Shown one piece after another: positions 42,782 to 49,524 of a stretch of 64,000 nucleotides of DNA. The stretch's first letter is position 1. Every line of letters begins with the position of its first letter. The translations under genes were made by a program, and so were the position numbers. The stretch is taken from positions 3,100,001-3,164,000 of the forward strand of contig NZ_JAUCES010000005.1 in NCBI RefSeq assembly GCF_030348825.1. The letters run 5' to 3'. The notes beneath the pieces are model-generated. The model had not been told where the DNA came from, did not search any database, and saw only the letters and a program-made list of their open reading frames with translations. Source of the DNA: Fictibacillus sp. b24. GTDB lineage: Bacteria; Bacillota; Bacilli; Bacillales; Fictibacillaceae.

Positions 42782-42785
42782 GTAA
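42769..42785. promoter_or_regulatory. Candidate operator overlapping the -35 of the mhq-like operon
   Basis: TTACTTTTGTCAAGTAA is a perfect 6-bp inverted repeat (TTACTT/AAGTAA) around five bases, covering the -35 hexamer. A MarR/DUF24-type repressor is expected by analogy with MhqR/YodB, but the half-site is not the published MhqR box as I recall it. Confidence 0.5.
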
Positions 42786-42937
42786 CTATATTTGTTCGCG
42801 AAAATAATTGTAGTACTTGTGTATGTAAGACGTGAAGTACGCCCTTCTCATTATGTACGGTTCAGGCTTTACTTAGCCTTTCCCCATATGAAGAGGCTTG
42901 TAACGAAAGAAAGTAAGAAACAATTTGATACAGATGA

Positions 42938-42982
42938 AAGAAAAGAAAAAATCCACGTGGAATATGTATATTCCACGTGGAC
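42938..42982 (-). terminator. Terminator with perfect 30-bp palindrome
   Basis: TCCACGTGGAATAT (42952-42965) and ATATTCCACGTGGA (42968-42981) are perfect inverse complements with only two bases between. On the minus strand a TTTTTTCTTTTC run follows, making this the terminator of the aldo/keto reductase. Confidence 0.8.
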
Positions 42983-43001
42983 AAAAAGTGAATTTTTGTA
43001 T

Positions 43002-43020
43002 TTGTTTGGGGTCAGACCCC
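43002..43020. repeat. GGGGTCAGACCCC palindrome, copy 2
   Basis: TTGTTTGGGGTCAGACCCC is identical over 19 bases to the copy at 25177. It lies two bases beyond the aldo/keto reductase stop. Confidence 0.75.
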
Positions 43021-43022
43021 TT

Positions 43023-43859
43023 TTAGAAGTCGAAGTTATCTGGATCAGGACCGATGCGTCGGTCTTCATTTAAAGCATCAATCTTGGCCATATCTTCTAG
43101 GGATAACTCAAAATCAAAGATATTTGCATTCTCAACGATGCGGTGCTGCTTAACTGATTTCGGAATCGTTACTACACCATTTTGCACATCCCAGCGAAGG
43201 ATGATTTGAGCTACAGATTTTCCGTGTTTTTCTGCTAGCTCCATTAATGCAGGCTCATCCAACAGTTCTCCCTGCATAAGAGGGCTCCATGCTTCCAGTT
43301 GAATATTATTGTCTTTACAGAATAAAAGAAGCTCTTTTTGTGCAAGACGCGGATGGTATTCCACTTGGTTGACCATTGGTTTGATTTCACAATCAGCCAA
43401 GATATCTTCTAAATGGTGAACTTGGAAGTTAGAGACACCAATCGCTTTTACTTTTCCATCTTTATAAAGCTGTTCAAGAGCACGCCAAGTTTCTTTGTAT
43501 TTGCCTTTAACAGGCCAGTGAACCAAATAAAGATCAAGATATTCAAGACCTAGCTTTTCGATGCTGGTTTCAAATGCTGCTAGAGTTGACTCATAGCCTT
43601 GATCAGCGTTCCATACTTTTGTTGTGATGAACAATTCTTCGCGAGGTACTCCCGCTTCTTTAATAGCTTGTCCAACACCTTCTTCATTTTTATAGATAGC
43701 TGCTGTATCGATGCTTTTATATCCTGCTTCAATCGCCCATTTAACAGAATCGATTACTTCTTGTCCTTCTTCCACTTTAAATACACCAAGTCCGAACCAT
43801 GGCATCTTAACCCCATTATTCAGCACAGTTGTGTCTTGCAAAGATTTAATAGCTGTCAT
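43023..43859 (-). CDS. Aldo/keto reductase
   Basis: This is a 278-residue TIM-barrel NADPH-dependent oxidoreductase. The family's three signatures are visible: [20 protein letters not shown] (Asp and Tyr catalytic residues), [19 protein letters not shown] (His), and [17 protein letters not shown] near the C-terminus. It also has the KAIGVSNF motif. It is closest to the AKR5-type reductases (YvgN/YtbE-like) that reduce methylglyoxal and other aldehydes. It is monocistronic, with GGGAGG before the ATG. Confidence 0.93.
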   Translation of the reverse strand: MTAIKSLQDTTVLNNGVKMPWFGLGVFKVEEGQEVIDSVKWAIEAGYKSIDTAAIYKNEEGVGQAIKEAGVPREELFITTKVWNADQGYESTLAAFETSIEKLGLEYLDLYLVHWPVKGKYKETWRALEQLYKDGKVKAIGVSNFQVHHLEDILADCEIKPMVNQVEYHPRLAQKELLLFCKDNNIQLEAWSPLMQGELLDEPALMELAEKHGKSVAQIILRWDVQNGVVTIPKSVKQHRIVENANIFDFELSLEDMAKIDALNEDRRIGPDPDNFDF

Positions 43860-44012
43860 GTGTTTAATAGCCTCCCATTTTAAACTGTTTTTTGTTCCCT
43901 AAAAAGATATTGTCACATTCTGCTGTAGAAAGGAAACATTTCGACTTTTGGAAGGTATTTAAATGATGATATGGAAGTAGTATCCAACACAATATGAAAA
44001 TGGGGTGTTGGT

Positions 44013-44207
44013 GTGAAAGATAATCTGATTCAATTTAAAGCGAAAAGTGAATCAACTAAGTCTATGCCTGAAAAAGAAATTTCTTTGATTCAGGAGATTC
44101 GTGAACTGTTATCTGAGTTTCACTGTAATTATCCTTTAGTAACTAAGAAGGCGATTCTGCTTCGTATTGACCAACTAACAGATGAACTCATCTTCAATAA
44201 ACGATAA
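44013..44207 (+). CDS. Small helical protein, possibly Spo0E-like
   Basis: A GTG start follows TGGGGTG and opens 64 codons. After a polar N-terminus, ISLIQEIRELLSEFHCNYPLVTKKAILLRIDQLTDELIFNK forms two predicted helices with a turn, the shape of Spo0E-family phosphatases. The SQELD signature is absent (RIDQL instead), so membership is uncertain. Its stop codon directly abuts the stop of a clear Spo0E-like gene on the other strand. Confidence 0.6.
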   Translation: MKDNLIQFKAKSESTKSMPEKEISLIQEIRELLSEFHCNYPLVTKKAILLRIDQLTDELIFNKR

Positions 44208-44378
44208 TTAGAACGTTGCTTGTCTTTGGTAGACATTCAATAGAACGTCTAGCTCTTGACTGCACTTTACGGTTTCCTTGCTGGTTAAACCATTTCGATC
44301 TGCAATTTCTACCAGCTTTTCTTTTTTTTCTTTTATACATTCCATCAGAAGAGAGTTATTCCATTCTTTTTTCTCCAC
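44208..44378 (-). CDS. Spo0E-like aspartyl-phosphate phosphatase
   Basis: This 56-residue gene starts at GTG (44378) ten bases after AGGAG. The sequence includes MECIKEKKEKLVEIADRNG, then LTSKETVKCSQELDVLLNVY. Two helices and the SQELD motif are the Spo0E family signature; the Asp in this motif is needed to dephosphorylate Spo0A~P in B. subtilis. It should act as a negative regulator of sporulation entry. It converges with the 64-codon gene with no base between their stop codons and no terminator between them. Confidence 0.85.
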   Translation of the reverse strand: MEKKEWNNSLLMECIKEKKEKLVEIADRNGLTSKETVKCSQELDVLLNVYQRQATF

Positions 44379-44638
44379 GAAAATCGGCTCCTCTTATGTC
44401 AATTTTGTACTTCTCAGTTATTATGCCCGCTTTTTTTATACTTGAAAATAGTTTCCACAAAAGAAGAAGTAATGTTACAAAACTGGACATATTTTTACAT
44501 GGAAAATCGTCATAAAGACCCAATATTTCAACCATTGTTATGCAATTTTCAGCCGCATTCGTCTACTTTCTTAGAACGTAATATATGAATTTGTGTTTCA
44601 ATAAGATAAGATTCTACGGCAAAGGGGTGTTTAAGAGA

Positions 44639-44881
44639 TTGAGAAAACTTTCAAAAGAGACAAAAGAAGAGATGATTACTAGCATACAGTCATTCTTTCT
44701 AGACGAACGCGGTGAAGAAATTGGCAATCTTGCGGCTGAGCAAGTACTAGATTTTATAACGGTTGAAATGGGGGCTTATTTTTACAACGAGGGCATTGAA
44801 GACTCTATTTCCACACTGCAGTCGAGAATGGAAAATCTAGAAGAAGATCTTTACACATTAAAGCGACCGATTCGCAAATAG
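44639..44881 (+). CDS. DUF2164 family protein
   Basis: The TTG at 44639 lies ten bases after AAAGGGGTG and gives 80 residues, the usual family length. An ATG 18 codons upstream lacks a ribosome site. The sequence LSKETKEEMITSIQSFFLDE, then RGEEIGNLAAEQVLDFI and GAYFYNEGIEDS is the DUF2164 core. Function is unknown. A bidirectional terminator follows. Confidence 0.85.
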   Translation: MRKLSKETKEEMITSIQSFFLDERGEEIGNLAAEQVLDFITVEMGAYFYNEGIEDSISTLQSRMENLEEDLYTLKRPIRK

Positions 44882-44887
44882 TAGACA

Positions 44888-44920
44888 GAAAAAAGGATGG
44901 GAGCCTCCCATCCTTTAACC
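44888..44920. terminator. Bidirectional terminator
   Basis: AAGGATGGGAG and CTCCCATCCTT form a near-perfect palindrome with T-runs on both sides, between converging genes. Confidence 0.88.
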
Positions 44921-45214
44921 TTTTTTATCGTTGTAATAGTTTACAGAGTACATCGCTCCCTCTTCTACCATCTTGTTGTCGTCTACATCCATTGGATCAG
45001 GATGCCCCGCTTTATTGATTGGCAGCTGCGTACGATCGATATGATGAGGGCGCACTCTTCGTTTCATATCTTTGAATTTCATTTTCGTTTTAATACGGTT
45101 CGGTTTAAAAGAAAGCCAGACAAGTGCACCTGTACCAAGACCGATTAAGGCCCATGATTGAGTTTTAAATAACCTGTTCGTTGTTTTCATTTGAGTTTGG
45201 GTTGCAGTTTGCAT
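44915..45214 (-). CDS. Small membrane protein, possible SigB regulon member
   Basis: The ATG at 45214 follows AAGGAGG and gives 99 residues. After a polar N-terminus, SWALIGLGTGALVWLSF is a single hydrophobic helix, followed by a basic segment (KMKFKDMKRRVRPHH) and an acidic tail. No family is recognised. A SigB-like promoter immediately upstream suggests stress expression. Confidence 0.7.
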   Translation of the reverse strand: MQTATQTQMKTTNRLFKTQSWALIGLGTGALVWLSFKPNRIKTKMKFKDMKRRVRPHHIDRTQLPINKAGHPDPMDVDDNKMVEEGAMYSVNYYNDKKG

Positions 45215-45237
45215 ATATAACGCCTCCTTGCTAACAT

Positions 45238-45263
45238 TTACCCCTTTTATTCTAATTTGTAAC
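45238..45263 (-). promoter_or_regulatory. Candidate SigB-type promoter
   Basis: On the minus strand GTTACA (45263-45258) and GGGTAA (45243-45238) are 14 bases apart. The -10 fits GGGWAW; the -35 matches only GTT of GTTTWW. Confidence 0.4.
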
Positions 45264-45395
45264 ATCACATTTTCTTTGCAAAATTATTACACTCGCCTAA
45301 TTCCATAAAAACTAAACTATTGTCCATACACCCTTTCCGTACCTCACATATACTGTATCGAAGTCGAAAGTACAATTTTAAGGAGGAGTTTTAGA

Positions 45396-45569
45396 ATGTA
45401 TGCAAATTCACCGGTAAATGCTTCACTTGCAAACGCACCAATGTATGGTGGCGGATATGGTTATTGTGGTGGCGGAGGTTATGGAAAGAGTTTTGCGATC
45501 ATAGTAGTTCTATTTGTCCTTCTCATTATCGTTGGTTGTTCTTGGGCGTACAAAGGCAAGGACTGCTAA
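45396..45569 (+). CDS. YjcZ family sporulation protein
   Basis: This 57-residue peptide starts at ATG after AAGGAGGAG. An Asn/Ala/Gly/Tyr-rich N-terminus ([18 protein letters not shown]) leads into a hydrophobic helix, [19 protein letters not shown]. The helix differs from that of the 37-residue paralogue at 8234 at only a few positions. The family is associated with sporulation in Bacillus; these are probably small membrane peptides of the spore or mother cell. Confidence 0.9.
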   Translation: MYANSPVNASLANAPMYGGGYGYCGGGGYGKSFAIIVVLFVLLIIVGCSWAYKGKDC

Positions 45570-45581
45570 TTTTTACGCACC

Positions 45582-45617
45582 AAAAAAGGTACGGTTATCA
45601 TGACCGTACCCTTTTTA
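45582..45617. terminator. Bidirectional terminator
   Basis: GGTACGGT pairs with ACCGTACC around TATCATG with A-run and T-run flanks, between the YjcZ gene and the converging YitT-like gene. Confidence 0.88.
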
Positions 45618-45620
45618 CAT

Positions 45621-46241
45621 TTACATAGATCGCTTTGTTTTTCTTTGAAATGATGCCGTTCGAACGTAATCAATGATTCGGGTGCTGATCCACTGACAGA
45701 GTAACGCGAAGAGTATAATTTCAAAACCAATCGTAAGCGACGTTATAACTAGCACAAAACTGTTGATCATAAAAAGGATGGTCCCTGGTTTCTTTCCGGA
45801 CCATTTAGCAAAAATAAGGGCTAAAATATCCATACCACCTGAAGAAGCTCCAAACCGAAACAGAATTCCGACACCAGTACCAAAAATAATCGCTCCGTAT
45901 ATAACATCAATGAGGGTTCCATTTAGAGGATTCGGGACATGTGTTGTAATCCAATCTACCGTTATAGATGTCACTGCCACACAATAGATGGTCCATAACG
46001 CTGCCTTTTTCCCAAGCTTTTTAACCGCAAGCAGCAATAGTCCAAAATTAATGGTCCATAGCGTCAGTCCCAACGGCAAGCTGAAGAAATAATGATTTAA
46101 AATGGCGATGCCTGCCACTCCACCCGAAGGTATTGCATGGGGGAAAAGGAAGGCCGCCATAGCTAGTCCTTGTAAAAAAGCTCCAATAGTTAACCAAATA
46201 ATTCTATGCAAAACAACAATCCTTTCTAGGGTCTCCGTCAT
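45621..46241 (-). CDS. YitT/YczE-like membrane protein
   Basis: This is a 206-residue integral membrane protein with about five or six helices. GAFLQGLAMAAFLFPHAIPSGGVAGIAILNHYF and FRFGASSGGMDILALIF are the two internally related segments of the DUF161/YitT family (key residues P, G, G, A). It lacks the C-terminal DUF2179 cytoplasmic domain of full-length YitT, so it is the short form. Function is unknown. The ATG follows AAGGATAG. Confidence 0.82.
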   Translation of the reverse strand: MTETLERIVVLHRIIWLTIGAFLQGLAMAAFLFPHAIPSGGVAGIAILNHYFFSLPLGLTLWTINFGLLLLAVKKLGKKAALWTIYCVAVTSITVDWITTHVPNPLNGTLIDVIYGAIIFGTGVGILFRFGASSGGMDILALIFAKWSGKKPGTILFMINSFVLVITSLTIGFEIILFALLCQWISTRIIDYVRTASFQRKTKRSM

Positions 46242-46351
46242 ATCTATCCTTCATTTTAGACCTCACACAAAGAAAAACAAGGCCTTTTGGTAAAAAACTT
46301 TAAGAGATGGGATCTAGATCGGTTGCAACTTTTTCGTTTCGTTTACAAATG

Positions 46352-46375
46352 AAAAAAGCCGCATGAATGCAGCTT
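46352..46375 (-). terminator. Terminator of the HPr-like gene
   Basis: AAGCTGCAT pairs with ATGCGGCTT and is followed by TTTTC on the minus strand. Confidence 0.75.
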
Positions 46376-46401
46376 CTCTCTGTATGATTTTTTCTCTTTT
46401 T

Positions 46402-46653
46402 TTACGCTAACATACCCGTTCCAAGACACCGCAATGCGTCCACTGCCGTTCTGCTATCTTCCCCAGTCGCAGATACACAGCAGATTCCGTTCATACCATT
46501 AAGCAGACTCATACTAAGGTGACTTTTTGCGTTGATTTTTAAGGTGTTGCATTCAATGAATATCTGACATTGCTCAAATTCATTCGCTTTGACCACCATT
46601 TCATGAATCCATCCAGGTCTTATTTTTTCTTGCACCATAAAATAAGTTTTCAT
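46402..46653 (-). CDS. HPr-like protein lacking the phosphohistidine motif
   Basis: This 83-residue protein has the PTS-HPr fold pattern. KINAKSHLSMSLLNGMNG aligns with the Ser46 region of HPr/Crh (NAKSIMGLMSL), and ISATGEDSRTAVDAL-like sequence matches the last helix. The usual GIHARPA active site is replaced by PGWIHEMVVKA, with four residues missing and Arg17-Pro18 absent, so phosphotransfer from Enzyme I is unlikely. It may be a regulatory, Crh-like form. It is not next to any PTS gene. Confidence 0.75.
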   Translation of the reverse strand: MKTYFMVQEKIRPGWIHEMVVKANEFEQCQIFIECNTLKINAKSHLSMSLLNGMNGICCVSATGEDSRTAVDALRCLGTGMLA

Positions 46654-46836
46654 CCTATTACCCTCTTTTCAGCCCTCTTCATATTTCATCCTACAGGCAG
46701 AATGTAAAGCCCGTTTAAACGCTGTGTAAGTGTTTTATAGCTTATCGTTTCAATTTATGAAGAAAATCAAAAATAATGGTATGAAAAAAGCACTAAATTG
46801 CAACATTATGTGTATTACTTTAAAAGGAGCATTTAT

Positions 46837-47088
46837 ATGGCTTATTACGTAGCATGTGATTATGACGAACCAGATCGCCAGAGTTATAGAGGCATCGTCA
46901 TCATTGATACATTAACAAATGAAGTGGCACACCGCTTTTTTTCGGGTCATTTTGATCAGGATTTTCAAGAATATCGAAGCTGGCTGGAGGACACCGAACC
47001 TTATTATTTTGAAGGAGACAGTCTTTTAAATTTTGTAGGAGACCTGCATGATCCCGCACTGAATGAGGATCTGGATTTTTATCATTAA
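46837..47088 (+). CDS. Small acidic protein, unknown
   Basis: The ATG at 46837 follows AAAAGGAGC, giving 83 residues (MAYYVACDYDEPDRQSYRG). It is acidic and rich in aromatic residues, with RGIVIIDTLTNEVAHRFF suggesting beta strands. No family is recognised. Its terminator was split by the IS3-family insertion that follows. Confidence 0.7.
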   Translation: MAYYVACDYDEPDRQSYRGIVIIDTLTNEVAHRFFSGHFDQDFQEYRSWLEDTEPYYFEGDSLLNFVGDLHDPALNEDLDFYH

Positions 47089-47093
47089 CATAT

Positions 47094-47113
47094 AAAAAAG
47101 CACATTCCGAATT
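47094..47113. terminator. Left half of an IS-split terminator
   Basis: AAAAAAGCACATTCCGAATT is the left arm of a hairpin whose right arm (AGGAAAGTGCTTTTTT) resumes at 48563 after the insertion element. Confidence 0.8.
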
Positions 47114-47168
47114 TGAACTGCCCCCCAATTGTTAGACACCACTAACAATTGGAGGTGCAGTTTTTTTC

Positions 47169-47687
47169 ATGTCTAAGTATTCATTTGAGTTGAAATTACA
47201 GTCTGTCCTTGCTTACCTTGAAGGAAAGGCTTCATTGAGGGAGATCGCCTCTCAGTTCAATACAAGTCTCTTCTCTCTCCGTAACTGGGTAAACCAATAT
47301 AGGGCAAACGGAGAACAAGGACTTCTAACCAACTATACAAATTACGATATTCAATTTAAAATGGACGTACTTCAATACATGAACGACAATGGAGCGTCCC
47401 TTATGCAAACGGCAGCTGTTTTTAAGATTCCTTCGCCACAAAACATCCTCTCATGGAAAAGGAAGGTGGAGGAGGAAGGGCCGGACGCTCTCAAACCAAA
47501 GAAAAAGGGGCGTCCGACTATGAAAAAGAAACCACAAGAACCAAAGAATTCAGCACCACCTGAGGGGTCTGAACAGGCATTGAAGGCTGAGAATGAGCGT
47601 CTGCGTGCGGAAAATGCCTACTTAAAAAAGTTACAAGCCTTAATTCAAGAAAGAGAAAAATCACCGAACAGGACAAAGCGCAAATAA
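47169..47687 (+). CDS. IS3-family transposase OrfA
   Basis: This 172-residue protein has two helix-turn-helix segments (KASLREIASQFNTSLFSLRNW and GASLMQTAAVFKIPSPQNIL, cut to their cores). Next come a basic linker (KPKKKGRPTMKKKP) and a leucine zipper (LKAENERLRAENAYLKKLQAL). It binds the IS ends. The frame contains AAAAAAG at 47624-47630, positioned as A-AAA-AAG for -1 frameshifting into orfB. Confidence 0.93.
   Translation: MSKYSFELKLQSVLAYLEGKASLREIASQFNTSLFSLRNWVNQYRANGEQGLLTNYTNYDIQFKMDVLQYMNDNGASLMQTAAVFKIPSPQNILSWKRKVEEEGPDALKPKKKGRPTMKKKPQEPKNSAPPEGSEQALKAENERLRAENAYLKKLQALIQEREKSPNRTKRK
47624..47630 (+). promoter_or_regulatory. A6G slippery heptamer for -1 programmed frameshift
   Basis: The zero frame reads TTA AAA AAG. 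Slipping back one base continues as GTT ACA AGC... and stays open through the whole of orfB, producing the OrfAB transposase. Confidence 0.85.
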
Positions 47688-47713
47688 TCCATGAGTTAAG
47701 GCAAGAGCATAAG

Positions 47714-48526
47714 GTGAGGGATCTAATAAGAGCAGCTGGGATGCCACGCAGCACGTATTACTACTGGGTCAAACAAATGGACCGGCCGGATAAATACAAG
47801 GAGATCAAAGAGGTCATCGCGGAAATCTACCACGAGCACAAAGGGCGTTACGGGTATCGCCGCATCACCCTCGAGCTGCGCAACAGGGGGATCGGCATTA
47901 ATCACAAAACGGTCCGCCGCATCATGGGGCAGCTCGGATTAAAAAGCCTCGTACGGCTGAAGAAATACCGTTCCTACCGTGGGCAGGCAGGCCGTATTGC
48001 ATCTGATAAGATTAAGCGCAATTTCTTCGCCTCAAGTCCTAATGAGAAATGGGCAACGGATGTGACGGAGATCCACTTACACGGTGAAAAGCTTTACTTT
48101 TCACCGGTACTTGATTTATACAACGGCGAAATTATCGCCTACAATATGGAACACCGCCCTGTATATTCCCTGGTTTCAAAAATGCTCGATAAAGCCTTTG
48201 AACGATTGAACGAAGAAGAATCCCCCATCCTTCATTCCGACCAGGGGTGGCATTACCAGATGAAGGAATACCAGCAGGCACTGAAAGAGCACGGGATTAC
48301 CCCAAGTATGTCCCGCAAGGGGAACTGCCTGGATAACGCAGCCATGGAGAGCTTCTTTGGCTTATTGAAATCTGAATTGCTTTATCTAAACGAGTTTGAG
48401 AGTATGGAACATTTTAAGATTGAACTGGAGAATTACATTCAATACTATAACCACAAACGGATTAAGGCAAAATTAAAAGGCATGAGCCCGGTTCAATACC
48501 GAACTCATACCTCAGAGGCTGCCTAA
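47714..48526 (+). CDS. IS3-family transposase OrfB (DDE integrase)
   Basis: Counted from the GTG at 47714 this is 270 residues, but the frame is open further upstream and is normally expressed as the OrfAB fusion. HTH_21 (KGRYGYRRITLELRNRGI) is followed by the rve catalytic core with Asp in WATDVTEI, Asp in HSDQGWHY and Glu in DNAAMESFFGLLKSE. IQYYNHKRIKAKLKGMSP is the usual C-terminus. The catalytic triad is complete. Confidence 0.93.
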   Translation: MRDLIRAAGMPRSTYYYWVKQMDRPDKYKEIKEVIAEIYHEHKGRYGYRRITLELRNRGIGINHKTVRRIMGQLGLKSLVRLKKYRSYRGQAGRIASDKIKRNFFASSPNEKWATDVTEIHLHGEKLYFSPVLDLYNGEIIAYNMEHRPVYSLVSKMLDKAFERLNEEESPILHSDQGWHYQMKEYQQALKEHGITPSMSRKGNCLDNAAMESFFGLLKSELLYLNEFESMEHFKIELENYIQYYNHKRIKAKLKGMSPVQYRTHTSEAA

Positions 48527-48559
48527 AATCCTAGTGTCTAACTTTTTGGGTTCAGATCA

Positions 48560-48580
48560 ATTAGGAAAGTGCTTTTTTGT
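48560..48580. terminator. Right half of an IS-split terminator
   Basis: After the ATT duplicate, AGGAAAGTGCTTTTTT completes the hairpin begun at 47094. The restored hairpin is GCACATTCC-GAATTA-GGAAAGTGC. Confidence 0.8.
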
Positions 48581-48584
48581 GATG

Positions 48585-48923
48585 TTAATCTTTATTCGAA
48601 AAATCGATGATTCGAATCGGATTTCCAGTTCCGTCTCTATAGATCGCATATCTACCAGGAGGAATTGTACACGGTGATTTTACAAAGTCCAGTTTGGATT
48701 CGTGTTCTTCATAAAAGTCATCGACACTATCTACCAAAAAAACGCCGCCTGGGCCCAAGTCATGCTCGTCCTCTTCGATCATCAGCTGTACTTCACAATC
48801 TTTCATGGACATACCTAGTACTTGATTTCCTTCTCGCCAAGCTTCAGTCATCCCGAGACCTTCATAATATTGTTGTGATTCTTGTAAATCTTTTACTGGG
48901 TGAAACAAAAATGCGAGCTTCAA
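48585..48923 (-). CDS. VOC (glyoxalase-like) family protein
   Basis: The TTG at 48923 is preceded by GAGGGGGT, giving 112 residues (MKLAFLFHPVKDLQESQQYYEGLGM). The single VOC module has GMTEAWREGNQVLGM, VQLMIEEDEHDLGPGGVFLV and the C-terminal YRDGTGNPIRIIDF. Members bind a metal as dimers and act on varied small molecules or confer resistance; the specific role is unknown. A longer frame to 49001 has no ribosome site. Confidence 0.82.
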   Translation of the reverse strand: MKLAFLFHPVKDLQESQQYYEGLGMTEAWREGNQVLGMSMKDCEVQLMIEEDEHDLGPGGVFLVDSVDDFYEEHESKLDFVKSPCTIPPGRYAIYRDGTGNPIRIIDFSNKD

Positions 48924-49066
48924 TTCCACTACCCCCTCGTAAAAAATTCTGATTATGTGTTTAAGTATTTGCTTACTATTTGTGTATACGTTACTTTCCA
49001 TCTGACAATCTTATTTTCCTGCTGATTTAAAAAAAATGATTGTTATCGATTATAATATGGTTTTTT

Positions 49067-49106
49067 GAAAGTTGTTGATTTCCGTTCCAGGTGCTCGCTT
49101 TCCGCT
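49067..49106 (+). repeat. MITE-like dispersed repeat, copy 5 (left end only)
   Basis: GTTGATTTCCGTTCCAGGTG then CTCGCTTTCCGC matches the first ~40 bases of the family and then stops abruptly at TTAACAAAAAAG, the start of a terminator. Confidence 0.75.
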
Positions 49107-49109
49107 TAA

Positions 49110-49147
49110 CAAAAAAGACTGAATCACAAAAGGATTCAGTCTCTTTA
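49110..49147 (-). terminator. Intrinsic terminator
   Basis: AGACTGAATC pairs with GATTCAGTCT around ACAAAAG and is followed by TTTTTTG on the minus strand. Confidence 0.88.
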
Positions 49148-49151
49148 TAAC

Positions 49152-49439
49152 TTAATAATAAGGATACGGAGGGTATGGCGGATAAACAGGATAGATCGGA
49201 TACGGTCTTGGTGCTAATGCTAGACCTGCGATAGTTCCAAGTGTTAGTCCTACAAGTGCAGGTGCAAAGAAGAAGCGGTCGCTGCTCTCATCCTGGCCGT
49301 CTGAACTATATGGCAGAATGTATGCTTTTTTATCATCTACATGTTTAAGAACACCATGATATCTCGTGCCGCAATGACAATCAATGTACACAGATCTGCC
49401 TAAGTATCGGCGGCACAGGTGATACGTGTGGTATGACAA
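49152..49439 (-). CDS. Small protein with Pro/Tyr-rich tail
   Basis: A TTG start follows GGGAGG nine bases upstream and opens 95 codons. The N-terminal part includes HTYHLCRRYLGRSVYIDCHC. A middle hydrophobic stretch (FAPALVGLTLGTIAGLALA) and a repeated PYPIYPVYPPYPPYPYY tail follow. The composition resembles small spore-coat or surface proteins of Bacillus, but I do not recognise a family. Confidence 0.65.
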   Translation of the reverse strand: MSYHTYHLCRRYLGRSVYIDCHCGTRYHGVLKHVDDKKAYILPYSSDGQDESSDRFFFAPALVGLTLGTIAGLALAPRPYPIYPVYPPYPPYPYY

Positions 49440-49524
49440 AGGGTAAACCTCCCAGCTTGTTTTTGCCTTCTCTACACCATATGTCCAACCTATTATTTTG
49501 ACAGAGACAAGTGTCTAACCCTCT

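Larger units (their letters stand above)
47114..48559 (+). mobile_element. IS3-family (IS150-group-like) insertion sequence, intact
   Basis: This 1446-bp element is bounded by imperfect inverted repeats: left TGAACTGCCCCCCAATTG..TTAGACAC, right (inverted) TGATCTGAACCCAAAAAG..TTAGACAC. It is flanked by a 3-bp ATT direct repeat (47111-47113 and 48560-48562), the length expected for IS3 elements. It carries orfA and orfB joined by an A6G frameshift site, with no stops in either. The intact ends, target duplication and undamaged frames indicate a fairly recent, possibly active insertion. Confidence 0.92.

Noticed and set aside
42792-43073. 93-codon plus-strand ORF between mhqO and the aldo/keto reductase
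   Set aside because: It runs through two palindromes and the terminator of the reductase and has no ribosome site.
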